NCBI GenBank assembly: GCA_964584755.1
Contig: CAZPAV010000027.1
Span: 1-38,013 of the forward strand
From: CAZPAV01 sp964584755
GTDB taxonomy: Bacteria > Actinomycetota > Acidimicrobiia > Spongiisociales > UBA5794
Reading direction: 5' to 3'
DNA: 38,013 bases
The position numbers and the translations under genes were made by a program. Below the pieces are notes generated by a model. It saw only the letters and a list, made by a program, of their open reading frames with translations. It was not told where the DNA came from and made no database searches. The first letter of the stretch is position 1. Each line of letters opens with the position of its first letter. Positions 31,725 through 38,013 of this stretch are shown piece after piece.

Positions 31725-32825
31725 ATGCGCGAGTTGACCGACGGTGCCACGGCGATCGTGCGCGGAGCGATCGCGGCAGGGTGCACCTTCTTCGCCGGAT
31801 ACCCGATCACGCCGGCGTCGGGGATCCTCATGCAGATGATGCGGGAGCTGCCGAAGGTGGGCGGGGTGGCGATGCAGGGGGAGGACGAGATCGCCTCGAT
31901 CGGGATGTGCATCGGCGCCGCCCTGTCGGGGGCGAAGGCGATGACGGCCACGAGTGGCCCGGGGATCTCGCTGTACTCGGAGAACCTTGGGCTGGCGGTG
32001 ATGGGGGAGGTGCCCCTCGTCGTCGTCGACGTGCAGCGCATGGGTCCGTCGACGGGGGCGGCGACGACGGTGGCGCAGGGGGACGTGCAGTTCGTGCGGT
32101 GGGGAACCGCGGGCGGGTATCCGGTCATCGTGCTGGCGCCGAGCACGGTCGTGGAGTGCTTCACCCTCACCGCTCGGGCGTTCGCGCTCGCGGAGCGGTT
32201 CCGCGCCCCGGTGTTCGTCCTCACCGACAAGGAGGTCGTGATGACGGCCGCCACCGTGGAGGTGGCCGCCTACCCGGAGGTGGCTCCGGTCGAGCGTGCG
32301 GTGGCGAGCTCGGGTACGCCGTATCGGTTCACCCCGGCGGGTGCGACCCCACCGCTGCGGGAGTTCGGCCACGGCGTCGTCCGCTTCACCGGGTCCACTC
32401 ACGACGAGCGGGCGTTCATCACGAAGGATCCGGCGACGGTGGGGGCGCTGAATCGGCATCTCCTGGCCAAGATCGAGGAGCATCGAGAGGAGCTGGAGCT
32501 CGTCGCGGCCGACCTCGATCCCGCCGCCCGGACGCTCGTGATCGCCTACGGCGTGACCGCGGGGGCGATGCGGCGGGCGGTGCGTCTCGCCCGGGAGCGG
32601 GGAAGGGCCGTCTCGGGGATGGTGCTGCACTCGCTGTGGCCCGTGCCGGAAGGGGCGCTGGCGACGGCGATGGCGGGGACCGACCGGGTCGTGGTGCCCG
32701 AGCTCAACGTCGGGCTCTACCGGCGCGAGATCGAACGGCTCGCCGACGGCCGGGAGGTGCTGGGGATCTCCCGGATCGACGGGGACCTGGTGACCGCGGA
32801 GCAGATCCTCGAGGTGATCCGATGA
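31725..32825 (+). CDS. korA: 2-oxoacid:ferredoxin oxidoreductase subunit alpha
   Basis: The alpha (pyrimidine-binding) subunit of a 2-oxoglutarate-type ferredoxin oxidoreductase, which converts a 2-oxoacid, CoA and oxidised ferredoxin to acyl-CoA. Hallmarks: FFAGYPITPASGILMQMM, the QGEDEIASIGMCIGAALSG region, TATSGPGISLYSENLGLAV and VVDVQRMGPSTGAATTVAQGD (separate motifs). At 366 residues it lacks the N-terminal gamma domain that is fused to KorA in mycobacteria. ATG 31725 follows GGAGAT; TACGCT (31686-31691) is a -10-like element. The stop overlaps the korB start (ATGA). Confidence 0.93.
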   Translation: MRELTDGATAIVRGAIAAGCTFFAGYPITPASGILMQMMRELPKVGGVAMQGEDEIASIGMCIGAALSGAKAMTATSGPGISLYSENLGLAVMGEVPLVVVDVQRMGPSTGAATTVAQGDVQFVRWGTAGGYPVIVLAPSTVVECFTLTARAFALAERFRAPVFVLTDKEVVMTAATVEVAAYPEVAPVERAVASSGTPYRFTPAGATPPLREFGHGVVRFTGSTHDERAFITKDPATVGALNRHLLAKIEEHREELELVAADLDPAARTLVIAYGVTAGAMRRAVRLARERGRAVSGMVLHSLWPVPEGALATAMAGTDRVVVPELNVGLYRREIERLADGREVLGISRIDGDLVTAEQILEVIR

Positions 32826-34147
32826 CGGCGATCACGATCACGCCGCTCGGGAGCTACCGGACGGAGGACCCGTACCCGTTCTGCCCGGGATGTGGCCACG
32901 GTCCGATCCTCGACCGGCTGAACGAGGCCCTGGTGCTGCTGGGGAGGCCACCCGACGGGGTGGTGATCGTCTCCGACATCGGGTGCTCGGGACTCTCGGA
33001 CCAGTACTTCGTCACTTCGGCGTTCCACGGCCTGCACGGGCGCAGCGTCACCTACGCCACCGGGATCAAGCTCGCCCGTCCCGAGCTCACCGTCGTCGTG
33101 CTCATGGGTGACGGGGGGACGGGGATCGGGGGGACCCACCTGCTGAGCGCGGCGCGCCGCAACATCGGCGTCACGGTCATCGTCATGAACAACCTCAACT
33201 ACGGGATGACCGGGGGGCAACACTCGGCGACGACGCCGGAGGGGGCCGTGACCGCGACGACGCCCGGAGGGCATCTCGAGCATCCACTCGACGTCTGTGC
33301 CACCGTCGGGGTGAACGGTGCCGGGTACGTCTACCGGGGGACGAGCTTCGATCGGGATCTCGGCGCGCGTATCGCCGAGGCCATCTCCCGTCCCGGGTTC
33401 GCGCTCCTCGACGTCTGGGATCTCTGCACCGCCTACTACGTCCGGTCGAACCGTTTCACCCGGGCGGGGATGGTGGACGACATGCGGGCCTGGGGACTCG
33501 AGCCGGGGCTCCTCTACGAGCGGGACGTGGCCGAGTACGCGGCCTCCTACCGCGAGGCTCACGCCGCCGACCGGGAGCGTCCGCTCGCGGGGCCGGAGCC
33601 GATCCCCGTCGCGTTCACCCACCGCCTCGACGGTCCGTTCCGGCTCGTCGTCGCCGGTTCCGCCGGCGGCCGGGTACGCTCCGCGGCCCGGCTCCTGGCC
33701 CGGGCGGCGATCGCCAGCGGTCTGTGGGTGACGCAGCGGGACGACTTCCCCATCACCGTGAAGGCCGGGCACAGCATCTCGGAGGTCGTCATGTCCCCCG
33801 AGGAGATGCCGGTGGTGACCGTCGACGCCCCCGACGTGCTCCTGGTGCTGTCGGCCGACGGGCACGCCAAGGCGGGACGTTACCTGGAGCGGATGTCCGC
33901 CGACCAGGTCGTCTTCACCGTGCCCAGCCTCGCCGACGTCGCCACCGCGGCCCGTGTCGAGATCCTCGATCCGAAGGCCGCGCCGAGACGGCTCGGGAAG
34001 ACGACCCTCGCGCTGGCGATGCTCGCCGCCGCCGTGGAACGCCTCCGGCCGTTTCCCCTCGCGGCCGTCCGTCAGGTCGCCGCGGCGGGCCGGTTCGCCG
34101 AGGAGAGCCTCGCCGTCATCGACGCCGGCGCCGCTCTCCTCCACTGA
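32822..34147 (+). CDS. korB: 2-oxoacid:ferredoxin oxidoreductase, beta-gamma fusion
   Basis: Residues 1-250 are the beta subunit: CPGCGHG with Cys21 and Cys24, Cys55 (DIGCSG) and Cys202 (WDLCTAYY) bind the [4Fe-4S] cluster, and the TPP motif is GDGGTGIGG (97-104) to MNN (122-124). From about residue 272 a second domain begins (RLVVAGSAGGRVRSAARLLA, then HSISEVVMSPEEMPVVTVD), which is the gamma-subunit (KorC) fold normally encoded separately or fused to alpha. The protein is 441 residues. The start overlaps korA, so subunits are made together. 2-oxoglutarate is the most likely substrate; other 2-oxoacids cannot be excluded. Confidence 0.9.
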   Translation: MTAITITPLGSYRTEDPYPFCPGCGHGPILDRLNEALVLLGRPPDGVVIVSDIGCSGLSDQYFVTSAFHGLHGRSVTYATGIKLARPELTVVVLMGDGGTGIGGTHLLSAARRNIGVTVIVMNNLNYGMTGGQHSATTPEGAVTATTPGGHLEHPLDVCATVGVNGAGYVYRGTSFDRDLGARIAEAISRPGFALLDVWDLCTAYYVRSNRFTRAGMVDDMRAWGLEPGLLYERDVAEYAASYREAHAADRERPLAGPEPIPVAFTHRLDGPFRLVVAGSAGGRVRSAARLLARAAIASGLWVTQRDDFPITVKAGHSISEVVMSPEEMPVVTVDAPDVLLVLSADGHAKAGRYLERMSADQVVFTVPSLADVATAARVEILDPKAAPRRLGKTTLALAMLAAAVERLRPFPLAAVRQVAAAGRFAEESLAVIDAGAALLH

Positions 34148-34239
34148 CCGTCCCAGGTGGGGCCCGACCGTCCCCCTCAGCAGATCCTCGGGAGCTGCTC
34201 ACCGATCTGGGTGTCGGTGACGACGGTGTCGAGCACGCC

Positions 34240-35946
34240 TCAGTCGGCGCCGGTGCGCACGTCGGGCGCTCCCATGCGGGCGGCGTCGGCGGTGCGGTCG
34301 TCGGGCATCGCGTTCGACTCGCGTTCGGCGGCGACACGAGCGCGGTAGTGCTCGAGCTCGCGGGCGACCGTCGCCGGGTCCCAGCCCAGGACCTTCGCCA
34401 TGATCGCCGCCGCCGGCTCCGCCGCGGCGAGACCCCGGTCGGGGACCTCGATGGAGATCCGGGTTCGTCGGGTCAGGACGTCGTCGAGGTGGAGGGCGCC
34501 CTCGTGACTCGCGGCGTACCGGATCTCGACCCCCAACTCGCCGGCTCCTCCCGGCAGGGGCTCGGCGAGGGCCGGATCCTCCCCGATGGTGGCGAGCAGG
34601 TCGTCGATGCGATCCCCGTAGCGATCGAGGAGACGGCGCACCTGGGCCGTAGGGAGTCCCGACTCGGCGGCGATGCGATCCGTGTGCGCCACCCGGGAGC
34701 CGTACCCCGCAGCCCCGAGGAGCGGGATCGTGGCCGTGGCGCTCCGAGGGGTGCGGCCGGCGAGGTCGTCGGCGGCCTCGTCGACGGCGTCGGCGGCCAT
34801 CACGCGGTAGGTGGTGAACTTCCCGCCGGCGATCGTCACCAGGCCCGGGGCGTGGCGGGCCACGACGTGCTCCCGGCTGAGCTTCACCGTCGAGGCCGCG
34901 TCCCCCCGCACCAGGGGCCGGAGCCCCGCGTAGACGCCGACGACGTCCTCCTCCGTGAGCGGATCGGCGAGGAGGGCGTTCACGTGATCGAGGAGGTAGG
35001 TGATGTCGGAGCGGCTCGCCGCGGGGTGGGCGAGCCCCAGGTCCCACGGCGTGTCGGTGGTGCCGATGAGCCAGTAGGCACCGAAGGGGATGACGAAGAG
35101 AACGCTCTTCTCGGTCCTCGTGATGAGGCCGGAACGGGCCGGGATCCGGTCTCGGGGGACGACGAGGTGGATGCCCTTGGACGCGGTGACGTCCTGTCGG
35201 GGATCGCCGGCGAGTCGCTCGACCGCATCGGTCCACACCCCCGCCGCGGAGATGACGACCCGGCTCCGAACGGTGAGGTTCCGGCCCGACTCGAGGTCCG
35301 TCGCCGCGACCCCACCGATTCGCCGCCCCTCGGGTCTGACGAACCCCGTGACCCGCACGCTGGTGGCGATCGTCGCCCCGAGGGAGGCGGCGGTGCGGGC
35401 GACGGCGAGGGTGAAGCGAGCGTCGTCCGTCCCGGCGTCGAAGTAGCGGACGCCGCCGGCGAAACGGTCGGCGGCGAGGGCGGCGAACTCCTCGAGGAGA
35501 CCGCGCCGCCCCAGGTGACGATGGCGGGGGAGAGGGTTCCCACCGAAGGCGGCGAGCGTGTCGTAGAGGAGCACGCCGGCTCCGACGTAGGCGCGTTCCC
35601 AGACGCGATGGCGGAACGGGTAGACGAAGGGCACGGGATGGACGAGGTGGGGTGCCAGGCGGAGGAGGAGACCCCGTTCGTGCAGCGCCTCCCGCACGAG
35701 GTGGAGGTCGAGCTGCTCGAGGTACCGGAGGCCTCCGTGGATGAGCTTCGAGGAGCGGGAGGAGGTCCCCGAGGCGAGATCGCGCTGCTCGAGGAGGGCG
35801 ACGCGAAGACCCCGGGAGGCGGCGTCGAGGGCGCATCCGGCGCCCGTGATCCCGCCACCGACGATCACCACGTCGAACGGCTCGTCGGCGAGGCGGTCGA
35901 GGGCCCGCCGGCGCTGCTCCGGCCCGAGTCGGGAGGGATCGTCCAT
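34240..35946 (-). CDS. glpD: FAD-dependent glycerol-3-phosphate dehydrogenase
   Basis: Oxidises sn-glycerol-3-phosphate to dihydroxyacetone phosphate at the membrane, passing electrons to quinone. The 568-residue protein has FDVVIVGGGITGAGCALDA for FAD, then the family-specific SGTSSRSSKLIHGGLRYLEQ, KGIHLVVPRD, VLFVIPFGAYWLIGTTDTPW, LRPLVRG, TIAGGKFTTYRVMA (separate motifs), and the C-terminal DAO_C domain with YAASHEGALHLDDVLTRRTR. The ATG is 11 bases after TAGCCT. Divergent from the phosphohexomutase gene. A gap of 92 bases separates its stop from korB; nothing convincing is visible there. Confidence 0.95.
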   Translation of the reverse strand: MDDPSRLGPEQRRRALDRLADEPFDVVIVGGGITGAGCALDAASRGLRVALLEQRDLASGTSSRSSKLIHGGLRYLEQLDLHLVREALHERGLLLRLAPHLVHPVPFVYPFRHRVWERAYVGAGVLLYDTLAAFGGNPLPRHRHLGRRGLLEEFAALAADRFAGGVRYFDAGTDDARFTLAVARTAASLGATIATSVRVTGFVRPEGRRIGGVAATDLESGRNLTVRSRVVISAAGVWTDAVERLAGDPRQDVTASKGIHLVVPRDRIPARSGLITRTEKSVLFVIPFGAYWLIGTTDTPWDLGLAHPAASRSDITYLLDHVNALLADPLTEEDVVGVYAGLRPLVRGDAASTVKLSREHVVARHAPGLVTIAGGKFTTYRVMAADAVDEAADDLAGRTPRSATATIPLLGAAGYGSRVAHTDRIAAESGLPTAQVRRLLDRYGDRIDDLLATIGEDPALAEPLPGGAGELGVEIRYAASHEGALHLDDVLTRRTRISIEVPDRGLAAAEPAAAIMAKVLGWDPATVARELEHYRARVAAERESNAMPDDRTADAARMGAPDVRTGAD

Positions 35947-35955
35947 GGCGACCCT

Positions 35956-35999
35956 GCAGGCTACCTGACCCCGCCGATCGGCCGGTGCGGGTAGCCTGC
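35956..35999. promoter_or_regulatory. Symmetric divergent promoter of glpD and the phosphohexomutase gene
   Basis: GCAGGCTACC (35956-35965) and GGTAGCCTGC (35990-35999) are perfect ten-base inverted copies 24 bases apart. Each contains TAGCCT facing outwards, 6-11 bases before the respective ATG. So the repeat looks like two mirror-image -10 elements for leaderless transcripts, or an operator covering both. Confidence 0.55.
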
Positions 36000-36003
36000 G
36001 CGC

Positions 36004-37707
36004 ATGTCCGACCTCCTCGCCGCCGCGGAGGCGTGGATCGCCGGGGATCCCGACCCGGAGACGCGCGCCGAGTTGCGGGCGCTCCTCGCCTCGGGGGATC
36101 GCGCCGAGCTCGCGGATCGCATGGACGGGAGCTTGCCGTTCGGGACGGCCGGGCTGCGCGGGGTCGTGGCCGCGGGCTCGAACCGGATGAACCGGGCCGT
36201 CGTCATCCGGGCGACCCGGGGCCTCGCCGATCACCTCCTCGCCACGACGGGGCCCGACCGGGGACCCGTCGTCGTGGGGAGGGACGCCCGGCACTCGAGC
36301 TCCGCCTTCCTCGAGGACACGGTCGCGGTGCTCGCCGCCGCCGGCCTCGACGTCGTGCTCCTGCCCGGCGCGGTGCCGACGCCGGTCGTGGCCTTCGCCG
36401 CCCTCGAGGTGGAGGCGGTGGCGGCGGTGGTGATCACCGCGTCGCACAACCCGCCCGCGGACAACGGCTACAAGGTGTACGCGGGGAACGGAGTCCAGAT
36501 CGTTCCTCCCACCGACGTCGAGATCGCCGCGGCGATCGGCCGTGTCGGCGCGGCGGTGACGGTGCCGCGGGTGGAGGATCCGTTCCACGATCCCCGGGTC
36601 CGGGTCGTCGCCGACATGCCCGACCGCTATCTGGAGGCGCTGTCCGCCACGCTCCCGGTGGTGGCGGGGGATCGCTCCCTTCGCATCGTATACACGCCAC
36701 TCCATGGCGTCGGGGGCCGGCTCGCCGTCGCCGCGCTCGAGCGTTTCGGCTTTCGGAGCCTCCATCCGGTCGCACGGCAGTTCGCTCCCGACGGTGCGTT
36801 CCCGACGGTGCGCTCTCCCAACCCCGAGGAGCCGGGAACTCTCGAGCTCGCTCTCGAGCTCGCCGCCGCCGTGGACGCCGATCTGGTCCTCGCCAACGAT
36901 CCCGACGCCGACCGGCTCGCCGTGGCGGTCCCCGACGGTGGGGGGTTTCGGGTCCTCACCGGGAACCAGGTGGGCGCCCTCCTCGCCGACTTCCTCCTCG
37001 AGCACACCGTGTCGGAACGCCCCATCCTCGTCAACACCGTCGTCTCCTCCCCCGTGCTCGAGGCGATCGCCCGGGAGGCGGGAGCCATCTACGCCCGGAC
37101 ACTCACCGGGTTCAAGTGGATCTGGAACGCGGTGCTCGACCTGGAGGCGGCGGACCGTGGACGGTTCCTCTTCGGCTACGAGGAGGCGATCGGCTACACG
37201 GTGTGGCCGCGGGTGCGGGACAAGGACGGGATCGCCACCGCGGTGGTCTTCGCGGAGCTGGCCGCGGTCGCGGCGGCCGCCGGGCAGACCGTCTGGGACC
37301 GCCTCGAGGCCCTGGAGCGTCGCCACGGGCTGTGGGTGAGCCATCAGGAGAGCTTCCTCCGGCCGGGACGGGAGGGCCACGAGGAGATCGCCGCCGCCAT
37401 GGCGCGTCTCGGCCGGGAGGTCCCCGCCCGGCTCGGGCCGAGAGCCGTCACCGGGGCGGTCGACTACCGACTCGGGGCCGAGGGGCGGCCCCGCTGGCTC
37501 CCCGCCGCTCCCCTCGTCGAGTACGACCTCCTCGGGGAGGGGAAGGCCCGGATCCGTCCGTCGGGGACCGAGCCGAAGTTGAAGATCTACGTCGACCTGC
37601 GTGGTGAGCTCGGTTCCGGTGAGGATCGCTGGAGCCGGGAACGTGCCCTCCTCGCCGAGGCCGCGGCGGTGGCCCGGGACCTGGCGCGCTTCGCCGGCGT
37701 CGTCTGA
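36004..37707 (+). CDS. Phosphoglucomutase/phosphomannomutase family protein
   Basis: An alpha-D-phosphohexomutase of 567 residues interconverting sugar 1- and 6-phosphates. All active-site elements are present: substrate loop FGTAGLRG, phosphoserine Ser147 in TASHNP, metal loop NDPDADR (Asp299, 301, 303), sugar-binding GYEEAIGY and the phosphate-binding RPSGTEPKLKIYVD near the C-terminus. The length matches the PgcA/PGM2-like branch rather than the shorter ManB/GlmM. Glucose or mannose specificity cannot be decided. ATG 36004 lies six bases after TAGCCT, indicating leaderless transcription. Confidence 0.94.
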   Translation: MSDLLAAAEAWIAGDPDPETRAELRALLASGDRAELADRMDGSLPFGTAGLRGVVAAGSNRMNRAVVIRATRGLADHLLATTGPDRGPVVVGRDARHSSSAFLEDTVAVLAAAGLDVVLLPGAVPTPVVAFAALEVEAVAAVVITASHNPPADNGYKVYAGNGVQIVPPTDVEIAAAIGRVGAAVTVPRVEDPFHDPRVRVVADMPDRYLEALSATLPVVAGDRSLRIVYTPLHGVGGRLAVAALERFGFRSLHPVARQFAPDGAFPTVRSPNPEEPGTLELALELAAAVDADLVLANDPDADRLAVAVPDGGGFRVLTGNQVGALLADFLLEHTVSERPILVNTVVSSPVLEAIAREAGAIYARTLTGFKWIWNAVLDLEAADRGRFLFGYEEAIGYTVWPRVRDKDGIATAVVFAELAAVAAAAGQTVWDRLEALERRHGLWVSHQESFLRPGREGHEEIAAAMARLGREVPARLGPRAVTGAVDYRLGAEGRPRWLPAAPLVEYDLLGEGKARIRPSGTEPKLKIYVDLRGELGSGEDRWSRERALLAEAAAVARDLARFAGVV

Positions 37708-37745
37708 GCCGGCCTCGATCCGCCGGGGACGGGGGACGGCCCGGA

Positions 37746-38012
37746 TCAGCCGATGGCCCGGGCGCGGAACGCGGCGGCCAGATCGTCGGCGGCGATCCGG
37801 CGTCCCACCACCGCGGCGACGAGGACGGCGAGCGGCAGCGCCGCGGCGATCGCGAGATGATCGACGGGACGTGGCGTGACGGTGACGGTGAAGGCCGCCC
37901 CGGAGAAGGCGTCGGCGAGGGGACGGACGAGGAGGCGGCCGGCGGGGACGGCGGCGACGAGCGCGGGCAGCGTGACCGTCAGCGCCTCGGTGACGACGAT
38001 GCCTGCGATGTG
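37746..38012 (-). CDS. C-terminal part of a membrane protein, probable FtsX-like permease
   Basis: Only the last 88 residues lie in the window; the start is beyond the right edge. The end has a hydrophobic segment near TEALTVTLPALVAAVPAG, a loop with FSGAAFTVTVTPRP, a second membrane helix LAIAAALPLAVLVAAVVG and a short tail ADDLAAAFRARAIG. Two C-terminal helices around a short extracellular loop, with a cytoplasmic RA-rich tail, resemble the end of FtsX/MacB-type ABC permeases. The family call is tentative; the reading frame is sound. Confidence 0.5.
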   Translation of the reverse strand, partial: HIAGIVVTEALTVTLPALVAAVPAGRLLVRPLADAFSGAAFTVTVTPRPVDHLAIAAALPLAVLVAAVVGRRIAADDLAAAFRARAIG

Positions 38013-38013
38013 G

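Noticed and set aside
34240..37380. A 1046-codon minus-strand frame including glpD
   Set aside because: The extension beyond ATG 35946 is antisense of the phosphohexomutase gene.
1..38013. CRISPR array, insertion sequence or prophage
   Set aside because: No regularly spaced repeats, transposase motifs or phage structural genes were found in reading both strands.

Overview
The window is GC-rich (visually about 70%) and gene-dense. Its genes most resemble those of Actinomycetota: an nrtR-nadABC locus, a dsRBD-fold DUF1876 protein, a DUF222/HNH protein, a stand-alone ERCC4 nuclease, and many starts preceded by a bare TAnnnT -10 element, as in leaderless transcripts. An Acidimicrobiia-like, aerobic or facultative heterotroph is my best inference; there is no rRNA here to confirm it.

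Left end (1-3.2 kb). This stretch looks rearranged. A broken 3' piece of atpA with an in-frame amber codon collides with a GNAT acetyltransferase gene whose 3' half is missing. A fused alpha-beta E1 of branched-chain 2-oxoacid dehydrogenase follows on the minus strand. It is translationally coupled to a truncated leucine-dehydrogenase-like reading frame.

Central housekeeping (3.2-16.5 kb). A conserved protein of unknown function and a DUF4870 membrane protein precede nadC-nadB-nadA (minus strand, overlapping stop/start codons) and the NAD repressor nrtR, with a well-formed promoter and palindromes in the nrtR-nadA gap. A second DUF4870 paralogue, a quinone oxidoreductase, a small membrane protein and an HtrA-like lipoprotein protease run on the plus strand. 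Malonyl-CoA decarboxylase, DUF1876, a DUF222-HNH protein and a zinc-containing MDR dehydrogenase run on the minus strand.

Catabolic island (16.5-28.4 kb). A minus-strand operon of eight tightly spaced genes encodes a split dikinase of the phenylphosphate-synthase or rifampin-phosphotransferase type (ATP-binding subunit, then substrate plus swivelling-His subunit), a phytoene-desaturase-like FAD oxidoreductase, EtfB, EtfA, an aldehyde dehydrogenase, an HD-domain putative phosphohydrolase and an SDR. A divergent IclR regulator sits at the operon head. A convergent styrene-monooxygenase-like flavoprotein lies at its tail. I infer a regulated pathway that activates a hydroxylated (phenolic, enolic or alcoholic) substrate by ATP-dependent phosphorylation, oxidises it with electrons leaving through a dedicated ETF, and finishes at the aldehyde/alcohol level. 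The substrate is unknown. This is the most novel part of the window.

Right end (28.4-38 kb). A stand-alone ERCC4 nuclease and a degraded VapB-like antitoxin precede three tRNA genes (Glu, Asp, Phe, minus strand). Then come a beta-propeller lipoprotein, 2-oxoacid:ferredoxin oxidoreductase (alpha, and a beta-gamma fusion), and a divergent pair of glycerol-3-phosphate dehydrogenase and phosphoglucomutase/phosphomannomutase sharing a symmetric promoter region. The window ends in a truncated gene for a probable membrane permease.
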